64,000 nt of DNA from Dromiciops gliroides (GCF_019393635.1 NC_057866.1:125115897-125179896), one strand, 5' to 3'. Shown: positions 1 to 10,545, counted from the first letter of the stretch. Numbers and translations are program-made. The notes: generated by a model from the sequence alone, not told the origin.

Positions 1-8
1 CTGCCCCC

Positions 9-179
9 TGATTGCTTTTTTTGTTTTTTTTGTGAGGCAATTGGGGTTAAGTGACTTGCCCAGGGTCACACAGCTAGTAAATGTTAAGTGTCTGAGGCCG
101 GATTCGAACTCAGGTACTCCTGAATCCAGGGCCGGTGCTCTATCCACTGCACCATCTAGCTGCCCCTGATTGCTTTTTT
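9..179 (-). mobile_element. WSINE1-like SINE, full length
   Basis: Reverse copy of the tRNA-derived marsupial SINE. The body runs from about 32 to 166, with its poly-A tail seen as poly-T before it. A target-site duplication TGATTGCTTTTTT lies at 9-21 and again at 167-179. The first seven bases of the window, CTGCCCC, match the 5' end of another minus-strand copy cut by the window edge. Confidence 0.9.
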
Positions 180-301
180 AAATTCAGATTTTTTGACACT
201 GGGTTTGCTGTGAATCTCCCTCACTGTAGCTCTGACAGCTACCATTTAGGCATACCACATGTGTCTCCTGGTAAATTAGCTAATATACCTAATTAGGTAA
301 T

Positions 302-306
302 ATTAC

Positions 307-333
<27 letters not shown>
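302..333. repeat. (CA)n microsatellite
   Basis: About 16 uninterrupted CA units followed by TATATATC. Confidence 0.95.
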
Positions 334-339
<6 letters not shown>

Positions 340-367
340 CCTACCTGCACCAGGGGTTGTGAGGAAA

Positions 368-540
368 GATAGATAGATTATTTATTTATTTATTTATTTT
401 TGGTGAGGCAATTGAGGTTAAGTGACTTGCCCAGCTAGTATGTGTCAAAGGTCTGAGGCCGGATTTGAACTCAGGTCCTCCTGAATCCAGGGCTGGTGCT
501 CTATCCATTTCGCCACCTAGCTGCCCCAGATAGATAATTT
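368..540 (-). mobile_element. WSINE1-like SINE with (TTTA)n tail
   Basis: The SINE body is 402-527. Its A-tail has become a (TTTA)n tract at 378-400. AGATAGATA-type target duplications flank it, though the neighbouring GATA-like sequence makes their limits soft. Confidence 0.88.
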
Positions 541-660
541 ATTAAGCATTGTACATTGTACCGGGCACTTCAATAAACAATGAAGAAATCAAAAGAAGCA
601 GAAACAATCTCTGCTTTCAAGAAGACTGAATTCTAATGGCAAAAGACAATCAAGAGGCTC
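536..660 (-). mobile_element. LINE2 3' end fragment
   Basis: Antisense LINE2 3' end: TTTATTAAGC, a degraded 'gcact...aataaac' segment, then a 'ctttcaagaag...attctaatggc' segment. These correspond to the LINE2 'gtaagctccttgagg...gtgcctggcac' 3' terminus read in reverse. Confidence 0.6.
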
Positions 661-1101
661 TAAATGGGGAAGAGGGAAGAGGAATGGGTGGGTGGTGAGG
701 CTGGAAATATTCAGGAATGCAGTGGAGGCCTAGAATGAATAAGTTATTGTCAAAGCTGGCCTATGCATACTCAGGGTGGCTTCAGGGGTAGAGTACCATT
801 CTCAATTGGAGGAGTTTACTTGATGGCCCAAGTGGAGTGTAGACATGGTTAGAGGAGATAGCCGAGTGTCCTCAATGCCCACCAAAAAGCTACATTGTTG
901 GCCACCTCATACTCCAAAGAACTGGTTTTCCTTGAATAGCTCCATCTGTTTGTTTTGTTGATTGAGACCAACAAACATGACCCAGTTTGCTCTCTAAACA
1001 ATGGTGTTTTACCAGCATATGGGAAATACATTCCCTGTTCTTGTAGGGCTCTTTGTTAATATGTCAACTCAATCCCTACCACTTTTAAAAAACCTATGGG
1101 A
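661..1101. other. unassigned sequence
   Basis: No convincing gene or repeat was recognised. It is purine-rich at its left end. The small open frames here have no coding support. Confidence 0.5.
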
Positions 1102-1246
1102 GGGGGCAGCTAGGTGGCACAATGGATACAGCACCGGCCCTGAAGTCAGGAGGACCTGAGTTCAAAGCCAGCCTCAGACACTTGACACTTACTAGCTGTG
1201 TGACCCTGGACAAGTCACAACCCCAATTACCTCACCAAAAAAAAAA
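1102..1246 (+). mobile_element. WSINE1-like SINE, full length
   Basis: One of only six plus-strand copies. It has the GGGGCAGCTAGGTGGC head, a B-box-like GAGTTCAAAG segment, the CCTCACC end and a poly-A tail. The tail runs almost directly into a (CA)n tract. Confidence 0.9.
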
Positions 1247-1254
1247 GTATATAT

Positions 1255-1258
<4 letters not shown>

Positions 1259-1292
<34 letters not shown>
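1259..1292. repeat. (CA)n microsatellite next to a SINE tail
   Basis: About 17 CA units between a TATATACATAC stretch and CATATATATA. It lies 12 bases after the SINE poly-A and so probably grew from the tail. Confidence 0.95.
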
Positions 1293-1301
<9 letters not shown>

Positions 1302-2250
1302 CCAATTGGAACAAGGTCCTTGTTTCTGGACTGGAGGCTCTGATGCTTTTATCCTGTTTGCTATGCAGTTCAAATTTCCAAACTTCCAAGATGTCTTTGA
1401 GAGGTTTTAAGAACAAGGCTGGCCTTGCTTGACAAGGCAGGTTGCTTCCTATACCACAAGGGGGTGCTAAAGAGCAACATAAATTAAAGACATTTTTCTC
1501 TGGCTAAATTTCTGCTCTTGGCTGCCCTGTAATATCCATAAATAATCCCTCTCTGTAGCTGGATAATGAATCTCTCTCCATCTCTTTGGTTTACTTTTCT
1601 ACATATAGAATCTCGTTATGTAACCAGTCAGTTTCTCCTCTAGAACTTCGACATATTTATATGGCTTTAGTGAAATGGTTTTCTTTGCATCAATCCCTCT
1701 GAGCTTTTAATCTTCTTTGCTATTTCTTGGGATCTTCTAATATTCCTAGTTATTCTAAGTTCCAAGATAGATGTGGATTTCAAAGATAGGAATATAAATA
1801 AGCTGGACCAATTCCCACCCCTTTTTTTCCACCATCCCTGGGTACATAGCACTTTATGTGGTTCCCTTCCCCCATCCCCACCCTGCTATTTCTAAAGATG
1901 TTAAAATTTGAATTAAATAAGGATAGTAAGGGCAGCTTTGAGGGAGAAATTAGGCACAAATGGCAGCCTGATGAATGTCTGGAAGTTGGGAAAGGAGCAT
2001 TTTTGCCATATTAACAGCCTTAGTGTGAGGGATTGTGGAGGGGCAGGAAAAAGGGGGGATACCAGGTGCTAGGGGGAAAAGGCAAGCAAGACATTTACAT
2101 TAGTATAGTCAGGGCCCCCAATACCTGAATCCAGGGTATGAATCTGTGCCCACATACCTGGTCTCTATAGTAGTCATGATTTCCCAAAAGCAGGACCCAG
2201 ATCACCTTATTTCCTCCAACCTAATTTATCAGACCCTTTGTTAATTATCA
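1293..2250. other. unassigned sequence
   Basis: About 950 bp without a repeat or gene that I recognise. Several short open frames occur but none has a recognisable protein. Confidence 0.5.
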
Positions 2251-2312
2251 GAATAAAGTCAGTAAGCACCCAAGAGAGAGGAATATAAAGTCAGTAAGCA
2301 GCCAAAAGAGAG
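2251..2312 (+). repeat. two-copy tandem duplication (30/32 bp)
   Basis: Unit 1 (2251-2280) and unit 2 (2281-2312) both begin GAATA..AAAGTCAGTAAGCA and end in AGAGAG. They differ by a 2-base insertion and a few substitutions. The duplication abuts the next SINE's target site. Confidence 0.85.
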
Positions 2313-2315
2313 GAA

Positions 2316-2462
2316 TTTTTTTTTTTGGCGGAGCAATGCGGATTAAGTGACTTTCCTAGAGTCACACAGCTAGTAAGTGTCAAGTGTCTGAAGCCAGGTT
2401 TGAACTCAAGTCCTCGTGAATTCAGGGCTAGTGCTCTATCCAATGCACCATCTAGCTGCCCC
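2316..2462 (-). mobile_element. WSINE1-like SINE, diverged
   Basis: Reverse copy with several changes (GGCGGAGCAATGCGG instead of GGTGAGGCAATTGGGG). Flanks GAGAGGAATTTTT and GAGAAAGGATTTTT are the diverged target duplication. Confidence 0.88.
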
Positions 2463-2474
2463 TGAGAAAGGATT

Positions 2475-3480
2475 TTTTTTTTTAAAGGGATATATGAGGG
2501 AAATGGGGTGGAGATTTGCGTGTGGCTGTAGGAAATCTAGAAAAAGGTTGCCAGCTCTACTGTAACCTTCTAGTATGGTGAAATAAAACTCAAGATAATC
2601 TGCATGACTCTGGTGCTAGCTGCTGGGAGCAAGATAGGAGTTGAAAGGATTCACTTACCCTGACTCATATATCAAGCAGGCCAAGGGGGATTTCTAGCTG
2701 AGGAGATGGCAAAGGCAGTCAAAAGGACAGAATCACCCCCAAGAGATTCTTGTGCTAGCTGGGTACCGCTGTGTTATTGCCTCTTTCACAGAAAAGTAAA
2801 TGAGCTGAGACCGAACTAAGAATAGCTTGAAGCTTTTGTGAAAGTCCCACCGCTGTGCTTAACTTTGCAAGGTGGTATCTTTGAGGGAACTCAAGTGCAG
2901 ACTTAGATGCCCTACCTGCCTGGCTGCTGACACCTGCATTTTATCCTAACCCATCTGCAGTGGTAGAAACTTCACACAAGGATCCAATTATAGTGACAAG
3001 AGCTTAATCATAACAAGTACTATTTCTGTGTTTCTTTCCAGTAAGTAGAATTAACATTCCCTCATGATGTTGAGATGCTAAATTGTTAATAGCCTCCCTA
3101 AGGGAAGCTACTTAAATTATCTATCTCTTGTATTATTGCCAGTTAAAGATGGCTTACTGACACATTTTCATTGATTGAGTTAGACATGCTGAAATTTTGC
3201 TACTCTGTTTTGCTTCTTTAGGGATCAACCTAGTCTTCTGCCTTCCATCCTTTTTAGTTCCACCTTTTTTCTCTTTGCAAGGTACTGTTTGTTTAATGTC
3301 AAATGATTGAGAAAGAAGTTCTCTAGTAACACATCATTAACAGACAGATTAGAAGGAAAGGAAAAGAATTCAAGAGGGGTTACTCAACTGTCATGCAAAA
3401 AGCTATTTTCATGGTTCTTATTAGTAAGAAACTAGGGAAGCTTGTGCTATCTCAACTTTCTCTCCTTATCTTTCCCAGTA
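2475..3480. other. unassigned, repeat-poor sequence
   Basis: About 1 kb with no recognised repeat. The 2930-3300 part is AT-rich and low in CpG. It has the look of old unique DNA, possibly conserved, but this needs alignment to other mammals. Confidence 0.45.
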
Positions 3481-3484
3481 CCCA

Positions 3485-3835
3485 TTCTGTGGTCAAGTGG
3501 AAAGATAAATGAATTTGGAATTAGGGGACCTAGGTTTGAATTTTGGCCCTACCACTAACTAATTGTATATCTTTAGGCAAATTATTCCCCTTCTCTGAGC
3601 TTTACTTTCTCCATCTGTAAAGTGAAAAGGTTGGATTAAATAACTTTTTTTTTTTTGGTAAGGCAATTGGGGTTAAGTGACTTGCCCAGGGTCACACAGC
3701 TAGTAAGTGTTAAGTGTCTGAGGCTGGATTTGAATTCAGGTCCTCCTGAATCCAGGGCCGGTGCTCTATCCACTGTGCCACCTAGCTGCCCCCCAAATTC
3801 TTCTTTAAAAGCAGTTATCCCTCTTAAGGTCTAAA
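3485..3835 (+). mobile_element. MIR-type CORE-SINE split by a younger SINE
   Basis: The left part (3485-3643) reads as an old MIR: CCTAGGTTTGAATTTTGGC, then 'ctgagctttactttctccatctgtaaa', then GGATTAAATAA. The right part (from about 3793) resumes with AAATTCTTC. The WSINE1-like element sits between. Confidence 0.7.
3644..3792 (-). mobile_element. WSINE1-like SINE inside MIR
   Basis: Full reverse copy with poly-T start and CTAGCTGCCCC end, inserted into the older MIR on the plus strand. Confidence 0.92.
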
Positions 3836-3849
3836 CCAGTTTGGAAAGA

Positions 3850-4005
3850 AGTTTAATCAATTCAATTATTTTTTTTCAGTGAAAAAATGTATTTTTTCTT
3901 CCTACCACCTCTTCTCATCATTGAAAAAACAAAACCTTTGTAACAAATGTGCATAGTCAAGCAAAATACATTTCTGCATTGTTCATATTCAAAAAATATG
4001 GAGAG
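3850..4005 (-). mobile_element. L1 3' UTR fragment
   Basis: Antisense marsupial L1 3' UTR text: 'cctttgtaacaaatgtgcatagtcaagcaaaa' then 'cattgttcatattcaaaaaatatgg'. The same segment recurs in diverged form at 5480-5545. Confidence 0.7.
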
Positions 4006-4333
4006 TGATGGAGGATTGGTGCACTAACAACAGGGGGAAGTCCAAAGGGCCTCTTTGAAGGAAGTAGCTTTGATCACAGCCTCAAAGCAGCTAGAGGTGG
4101 CAAGCATCAGAAGCAAGGAAGGAGGGTATTCTGGGCATGGGGAACAGATGCCTGCAAAGCCTAGAAGAAGGAGAAGAAATGTTCTATAAGGATAAAATCA
4201 AATAGGCCAGTTTGGCTGAATGATGGTGACTGATGTGTAATGAGCCTGGAAGGACAGCCTGGTGCTGGATTTTGAATGGCTTTAAATGCCAAATAGAGGA
4301 GTCTGTATTTTCTCCTAAGGGCAGTGAAGAGCC
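4006..4333 (-). mobile_element. LINE2 fragment (ORF2 end and 3' UTR)
   Basis: Antisense LINE2. Reading plus-strand it shows 'gaaggaagtagctttgat', 'tattctgggcatgggg', 'cctgcaaagcctagaa' and 'ggctttaaatgccaaatagagg'. The same text recurs in the longer LINE2 copy at 31154-32095. Confidence 0.65.
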
Positions 4334-4553
4334 ACAGAAGCTTCTTCTTCTTCTTCTTCTTCTTCTTCTTCTTCTTCTTCTTCTTCTTCTTCTTCTTCTT
4401 TTTGGTGAGGCAATTGGTGTTAAGTGACTTGCCTAGGGTCACACAGCTAGTAAGTGTTAAGTGTCTGAGGACAGATTTGAACTCAGGTCCTCCTGACTCC
4501 AGGGCTGGTGCTCTATCCACTGCGCCACCTAGTTGCCCCGACAGAAGCTTCTT
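4334..4553 (-). mobile_element. WSINE1-like SINE with (TTC)n tail
   Basis: Body 4403-4539. The tail has expanded into about 20 TTC units (4341-4402). A perfect target duplication ACAGAAGCTTCTT lies at 4334-4346 and 4541-4553. The long open frames through the tail are poly-Leu, poly-Phe or poly-Lys artefacts. Confidence 0.93.
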
Positions 4554-4757
4554 AACAGAAAAAGGACTTGCTCTTTTTTTCTCTATTTAAAAAACCTGAA
4601 CTTAACACCCAATAAACACCTGACAAAGGAATTCTGAACAATGGTCCAATAAAGAGAGAATTTCTGTGTACATTATGGAACAAGAGCCTATTACACATGA
4701 AACTGATTATTATGTAAAGCTTGTTTTCTTTTAAGCTATGTAATAAATGTAACATGT

Positions 4758-5215
4758 ATTTTATTTTTTTATTAGTTGCATTCAATTTATTAAAAGAGAT
4801 GATTGATTAGGCATCTGCAATGGTGACTTCAACTTCTACACCTGGTTCAACGCTGATAGAAGTGATCTGCTTCACAACTTCAGAAGGACTGTGCAAATCA
4901 ATAAGACGTTTGCGGATTCTCATCTGGAACCAATCCCAAGTCTTAGAATCTTCACCACAAGGAGTTTTTCTAGATGTAATTCAAAGTGTCTTGGTGGGCA
5001 TTCAAACAGGTTCCTTCACTTTCAAGTTCTTTTCTTTGGCCCCTCTAATCAGGTCAGCACACACCTTCTTGAGTGACTTCATGTTGCTGCTGGTGAGGGT
5101 GATTTGGATCTGGTGAATTGGCCACTTTGGGCTCCACAAGTGTCTTGCCGATGTCTTTGAATGCTATGGCAGTGGAGCAGCTTCCTGACCGACTTATTCC
5201 TTGGTGAGAGTGAAC
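4758..5215 (-). pseudogene. RPS20: RPS20 processed pseudogene
   Basis: Intronless copy of ribosomal protein S20 (40S subunit). The coding part is 5167 down to 4807, 361 bases, which is the 119 codons plus stop of RPS20 with one extra base. Readable segments include [37 protein letters not shown] and [10 protein letters not shown]. The start codon is ATA. One base is inserted near codon 21, after the segment matching EPEVA. Two CGA-type Arg codons have become TGA, typical CpG decay. The 3' end carries an AATAAA and a degraded A-rich tail (4758-4775 in plus sense), as expected of an L1-made copy. The 5' limit near 5215 is approximate. Confidence 0.93.
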
Positions 5216-5348
5216 AGCGGTGAGTCAGGAGGAGAGGCAGGAACTGCCAACTCCAAGTGGCTGTGGTGATGGTACCTTCATCAAAAAGCTGTAACATGTC
5301 ATTTTCAAAGCTGACCTAGGATCTGGGATAGCTTTTGTCCTTCCCTCT

Positions 5349-5349
<1 letters not shown>

Positions 5350-5417
<68 letters not shown>
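5350..5417. repeat. (TC)n microsatellite
   Basis: About 34 TC units, uninterrupted. Confidence 0.97.
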
Positions 5418-5420
<3 letters not shown>

Positions 5421-5434
5421 GGTGGGGGGAACTA

Positions 5435-6470
5435 TCTTAACCTTCTTACTCTTCTTTTTACCTGCTCAAATGAAATATAACCCTTGTAACAAACATGCAT
5501 AGTATGTCAAAAGAAGTTCCCACGTTGACCATATCCAAAAAAGGTTTGTCTCGTTCTGCATCTTGCATCCATTGCCTTTCTGTTAGGAGGTAGGCAGCAT
5601 TCTTCTTCACCAGTCCTTGGAAATCATGGTTGGTTATTGTATCAGTTGGAGTTCTTTTTTTTTTCTTTTTTTTTTTTTTTTACTGAGGCAATTGGGGTTA
5701 AGTGACTTGCCCAGGGTCACACAGCTAGTAAGTGTTAAGTGTCTGAGGCCAGATTTGAACTCAGGTACTCCTGACTCCAGGGCCGGTGCTGTATCCACTG
5801 CGCCACCTAGCTGCCCCTCGGTTGGAGTTCTTAAAGCTTTTAAAGTTTGTCTTTACAGTGTTGTTATTTTATGCTGTTCTCCTGGTTCTGCTCACTTCAT
5901 TGTATCAGTTCATATAAACCTTCTGAGGCTTCTCTGCAACCTCTTCTTTCATCATTTTTATGGCCTGATTATATTCCATTATTACGATTTGCTCATTTAT
6001 TTCCTGATTGATGCATGCTTTCCTCTCCCCCTTTCTAGTTCTTTGCCACTTGAAAAAGAGCTGCTATAAATATTTTTGTGCATATGAGTTCTTTTTCTTT
6101 GGGAGTATATACTTAGTAATGTATCACTGGGTTAAAGGGTATACCCAATTTTAGTAACTTTGGGGGCATAGTTCCAAATTATTTTCCAGAATGTCTGAAT
6201 CAATTCTCAGCTGCACCAATAGTGTATCAATGTTCCTGTTTTCCTACTTTTCCTCCAACATTTTTCCTCTTTCCACTTTAAAGGGTATGAGGTAGAAGCT
6301 TAAAGTTGCTTTAATTTACATTTCTCTAATTATTTGTGGCTTGAGTCAAGTTTTTTTTTTTCCATAGGGTTGTTGGTTAATAGCTTGATAGTGTTTTTTG
6401 CTTTGAAAATTGCTGGTTCATATCCTTTGACTGTGTATCTATTGAGGTGATGATTTTAATAAATTTGAGT
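5435..6470 (-). mobile_element. L1 3' end (ORF2 C-terminus and 3' UTR), split by a SINE
   Basis: Antisense L1. From left to right it shows 3' UTR (ACAAACATGCATAG), then 'ggttctgctcacttcattgtatcag', then GAGCTGCTATAAATATTTTTG, the ORF2 C-terminal coding region in reverse. It ends near 6470. A WSINE1-like element at 5645-5832 interrupts it. Confidence 0.85.
5645..5832 (-). mobile_element. WSINE1-like SINE inside L1
   Basis: Body about 5683-5817 with a long poly-T. Target duplication GTTGGAGTTCTT at 5645-5656 and 5821-5832. Confidence 0.94.
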
Positions 6471-6494
6471 CACAGTTTGAATTTGTCAGTTGTT

Positions 6495-6690
6495 TTGAGG
6501 ATAGATTGGATAAGTAAACACTGGATTCATAGAAGCAAATTATAAGGCTATTATAATAGTTTAGGTAAGTGGTGATGTGCATCTTGACTAGAGTTGTGCT
6601 ATAATTGTAGAGAAAGATGGATTAGAAAAGTATTGAGGAGTTAGAATTGATAAGGTTTAGAAATTGCTTGACTGAACAAAAATATTCTTT
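6495..6690 (-). mobile_element. LINE2 ORF2 fragment
   Basis: Plus-strand text 'aggctattataatagtttaggtaag' is the antisense of the LINE2 reverse-transcriptase end (the 'tggactattgcaatagcct' segment). It sits between the two opposed L1 copies. Confidence 0.55.
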
Positions 6691-6694
6691 TTGT

Positions 6695-7290
6695 GGTGGT
6701 TAAGAATTAGAAATTGAGGGTATGCTTGTTAATTGGGGAATGGCTGAACAAGTTGTGGTTTATGAACATAATGGAAGACTATTGTTCTATAAAAAATGAT
6801 AAGCAGGAAGATTTAAGAAAAACCTGGAAAGACCTAAATGGACTGATGTTGAGTGAAGTGAGCAGAAGCAGAAGAACATTATACATAGTAACAGCATTAT
6901 ATGATGATCAACTATAACAGACTTAGCTCTTCTTAGCAATACAATGATCTAAAATAATGCCAAAAGTCTTATGATAGAAAAAGCTATCCACATTCAGAGA
7001 AAGCACTATGGAGTCTGAATGCAGATGGAGGCATTTTTGTTTGTTTTTTCTTTCTCGTGGCTTTCCCCTTTTGTTTTGATATTTCTTTTGCAATATTACT
7101 AATGTGGAAATATATTTAACATGATTGTACTGTATAACCTTTGTCAGATTGCTTGCTGTCTTGGGGAGGGGAGAGGGGAAGGGAAAGAAGAGGGAGGGAG
7201 AAAAATTTGGAATTCAAAATCTTATAGAAATGAACATTGAAAACTATCTTTACATGTCATTGGGAAAAAATAAAATACAATAAAGTGGGA
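6695..7290 (+). mobile_element. L1 3' end with 3' UTR and A-tail
   Basis: Plus-strand L1. The ORF2 C-terminal segment is readable (GEWLNKLWFMNIMEDYCSIK, then SEVSRSRRT), followed by a purine-rich 3' UTR (7150-7205) and an A-rich tail (7260-7290). Its sequence is the complement of the minus-strand L1 at 5435-6470 over much of its length. Confidence 0.85.
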
Positions 7291-7293
7291 AAA

Positions 7294-7492
7294 AAGAACA
7301 TAAAAACCTGTAAAGACATACATGAACTGATGCAAAGTGAAGTGAGCAGAAGCAGAACATTGAATACAGTAACAACAACAATGAAGAACTGTGATGACTT
7401 AACTATTCCAAGCAATGCAATGATCCAAGACAACTGTGAAGGACTTATGATGAAAAATGCTATCCATCTCCAGAGAAAGAATCGTACTATTA
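7294..7492 (+). mobile_element. second L1 ORF2-end fragment
   Basis: A separate plus-strand L1 piece begins straight after the first L1's A-tail. It repeats the same ORF2 region (HELMQSEVSRSRTLN) and stops at about 7492. Confidence 0.8.
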
Positions 7493-7493
7493 C

Positions 7494-7606
7494 AGTGTGA
7501 GCCCCTTGAGAGGAGGGACGATTTTTGCCTTTCTTTGTGTCCCCAGTGTACAATACCTGGCACATAGTAGGTGTTTCATAGATACTGTTTGACTTGTTAT
7601 TTAGTC
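7494..7606 (+). mobile_element. LINE2 3' end
   Basis: Sense LINE2 terminus: 'gagccccttgagaggaggga', 'cccagtgtacaatacctggc', ACATAGTAGGTGTTTCATA. Confidence 0.75.
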
Positions 7607-7609
7607 AGC

Positions 7610-8710
7610 AGATGTCATCATGGTGAGATGTCTAGGAGGAAGAAGTAGAAGAAGCCATGTAGAGACAGAAACAAATCACAAATCATGAAGATTAGCAGGA
7701 ACAAAGCTATGCATGGGTTGGATAATCAGGCTTCCAGCCAGTGCCATGTAGAAACTCAGTTGATCCGGAGCTGAGGGGTGGAGTGAGGATCCAGAACTTT
7801 GAGCAGTAGGGGCTCAAGGCTGCTGACACCTTGCTTTGCTCTCCCTTGTCTTCTGGTATGTTTCCAGGGGGTGGGGGTAGGGGTGAGTGAATAAGGTGGA
7901 GGCAAGGATGAAGCTTCCTTTTTGGTTAACGGTGGGATAAAAGGAGAATGGGAATGCACTCATGGGGTATGGCTGTTGGAAATGTTTCTGTTTTTAAAAC
8001 TTTCTTTTTCAAATAATTCCAACTCAACGTACTTGCTGACTAAGCTGTTTGCCTGGGTTTCTGTCAGCATGCTAATTGCTGATATTTAACTGTGAGTTAA
8101 TTTTAGCTGTTCCCAGTTTCACACTGGTCTCAAGACGTGTTGGGATACACTCACTGGAAAAAAAAACCCAACAAACTGCCCGCAATAGATTCCAAGTCTA
8201 CAAGGGGGCTAGTGCTGGCTTGCCTGTGGGTAACATTCTTGTCATCATCATTTACATTCTTGTTCTTATTATGATACAGATCAGCCTTTTACTTCATCTC
8301 ACAGAAAATGCAGAAGGCAAAAGGGGTACCCACAAGCTCATAAATTGAGATAAAAACATCACTGATAAACTGCCTCAGCACATCAGGCCAAACTTCCCAA
8401 AAGAATCACCTCTGACGTACAACCCTTCAGCCAGTTAGGTTAATCACCAGGCAGGGGTGATGGTGACTGAAAGCATATACTTGAGTAGTCCTCTTTGTAA
8501 AAGCTAGGGAAGGATGGGGAAAACAGTTTATTCAATAGCAATAATGCTGTAAAGACAAACAACTTTGAAAGACTGAACTCTTACCACTGCAATGGTCAAT
8601 GGAGATTGCAGAGCACTGATGATGAAATCTGCCACCCACCTCCTGACTGAGAGGTGAGGGGCATGATGAGACATATATAGATAGGGTGTCAGAAAAGCCT
8701 TAGTGAAGTT
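7610..8710. other. unassigned, repeat-poor sequence
   Basis: About 1.1 kb with no recognised repeat, apart from short AT- and GA-rich runs. No open frame resembles a known protein. Confidence 0.45.
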
Positions 8711-8714
8711 TTAG

Positions 8715-8962
8715 CCTTGTTGTTGTTGTTGTTGTTTAGTCATGTCTGACTCTTTGTGACCCCATAGACTGACCATATTGTCTGTGGGGTTTTCTTAGCA
8801 AAGATGCTGGAGTGGTTTGCCGTTTCTGTCTCCAGTGGATTAAGACCAATAGGGTTAAGTGACTTGCCCAGGGTCACAGTCTAGTGAGGCCAAATTTGAA
8901 CTCACGTCTTCCTGACTTCTGGGTCCAGCACTCAATCCACTGACCCACCCCATTGCCTAAAA
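8715..8962 (-). mobile_element. MAR1-like CORE-SINE with RTE-type tail
   Basis: Starts with (GTT)n, then TAGTCATGTCTGACTCTTTG and GGGGTTTTCTTAGCAAAGAT, the tail shared with RTE/Bov-B LINEs. It then has the CORE and tRNA-like part in reverse, ending near CCACCCCATTGCCT. Confidence 0.8.
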
Positions 8963-9459
8963 GTATTAGGCTTCTAAAGCTTAAAACTGCTCTAAGACTC
9001 TTGTTATACTCTAAATTTTTGGACACGTCAATGAGGAGATTTGTTTTGATTGACTATACGTACTTGTTATAAAGATTTCTTTTTTCTTTTTCAATGTGGG
9101 AAGAGGTGAAGATGGAGAGAAAATAGATTTTTAATTGGAGAAATTAAATTTAAAAAATAAGGTGGGGAAGATATATGCTTTTTGAACTACCTTGTGAGAT
9201 TGTGCCTTGACAGTAGCTCCTCAGATTGTGGTCAGTCAGCTAAGGCGATGGGGGTTCTGGGGACTTTCTTCCTCTTCGTAGGCAATTGGTTCATGCTGGG
9301 CTGAGCGGAGGTGCTAAGCAGGTGCCAGCTCTCAGTGGTTACCAGGGGGTCCAGGACCCTCTATCCCTCAGTTCTTTTCTTCTTGTATTCAGGGACTGGA
9401 TCTCAGCAAAGGGAAATCTACAGTTCCCATTGCCAGTTCCACTGTCTCTCCTTTCTCCT

Positions 9460-9650
9460 TACTGTGTGGCTCTGAGCAAGTTACTTAACCTCTGCCTCAG
9501 TTTCCTCAACTATAAAATGGGGATGATAATAGAACTCACCTCCCAGGGTTATTGTAAGGATCAAATAAAGTAGTATTTGCGAGGCAGTTAGCATAGTGCC
9601 TCTCACATAGTAGGTGTTTAAGAAGTACTTATTTCCTTCCTTTCTTCTTT
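9460..9650 (+). mobile_element. MIR-type CORE-SINE
   Basis: GTGTGGCTCTGAGCAAGTTA, 'cctcagtttcctcaactataaaatgggg' and a 3' end 'agcatagtgcctctcacatag' like the LINE2-related MIR terminus. Confidence 0.82.
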
Positions 9651-9892
9651 AGAACCTTCTCATCACAGCTTGGGCTGCTGTCACTTCCTGTGGCCCAGCC
9701 ACATCCCCTACCCTCCCTGAAGCAGGATTGGGAAGGCACAGACAGAAAAAACATTTTATTTTATGAGTCAGTACCAATTTTGAACTGAATTTTGTTGCCA
9801 TCGAAAGTTGTCTTTTAAAAAAAAACAACAAACCAAAACATAATTGTAGTAATTGTGTAGTAGAGGCAGTAGTAAATGGGTAGTAAATAGGC

Positions 9893-10080
9893 AGCTGGAG
9901 TCAGAAAGATCAGTGTTTAAGTTCTGCCTTTGATACCTATTGGCTGTGTGACCCTGGGAAAGTCACTTATTGCCCAAATCAAGTCTCTAAGACTCTCCAA
10001 GAACAGTGGCTGATATGAATAGGTAGAAGGAATCTTCTCACTGGGAGTTCCCTGTAACAATGAAATTATGGCAAAAAAGA
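9893..10080 (+). mobile_element. tRNA-derived SINE, other subfamily
   Basis: The head matches the GGCAGCTGGAGTCAGAAAGA and GTGTGACCCTGGGAAAGTCA parts of marsupial SINEs. The tail is different: 'tctctaagactctccaagaac' and 'ctcactgggagttccctgtaac', then an A-rich end. I do not have a sure family name. Confidence 0.65.
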
Positions 10081-10084
10081 AAAT

Positions 10085-10545
10085 GAATAGTATGTGCTCT
10101 GTTTGCTTTATTCAAACTGCATCACATGTCTTCCCATGGTAATTAGAATTTTTCACATTTCTCATTCCTTATGACAGTAATATTCCGTTGAATTAATATG
10201 CCACTGTTTGTTTAGCATTTCCCCAATTATTGGACACATTTTTTTTTTTTGCTTTTACAAATAGCAATGCCATGAATATTTTCAAACAGATTGTTTGTTT
10301 GTTTTAAGTATAAACCCAATAGTAAGATTACTGGGTCAGGAGGGACAATCAGTTTTGTAACCCTTATTGTATTATTCCAAATTCTTTTCTAAAATGATTG
10401 TACCAATTCACAGCTCTACCAGCAGTGAATTAGTATACTTGTTTTCCCACAATCTGGCAAATATTGCAATTTTCTATCTTTGCCAATTTGATGGGTAGGA
10501 GGTCTTACCTTCGAGTTGTTTTAATTTGTCGTCAATATTTCATTC
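10085..10545 (-). mobile_element. L1 ORF2 C-terminal fragment, old
   Basis: Antisense L1: 'catttccccaattattggacac', 'ccaatagtaagattactgggtcag', CAATTCACAGCTCTACCAG and 'tttgatgggtaggagg'. More diverged than the 5.4 kb copy. Confidence 0.75.

Noticed and set aside
1104-1240. tRNA-like sequence with A- and B-box-like motifs, seen 33 times
   Set aside because: This is the tRNA-derived head of the SINE. None has a foldable anticodon arm, so none is called a tRNA gene.
4161-4590. Open frames of 64-119 codons with poly-Lys, poly-Leu or poly-Phe
   Set aside because: They lie across a SINE and its (TTC)n tail.
5435-7492. A single L1 with a twin-priming inversion
   Set aside because: Both arms contain the same 3' region, so they are separate insertions and not one inverted element.
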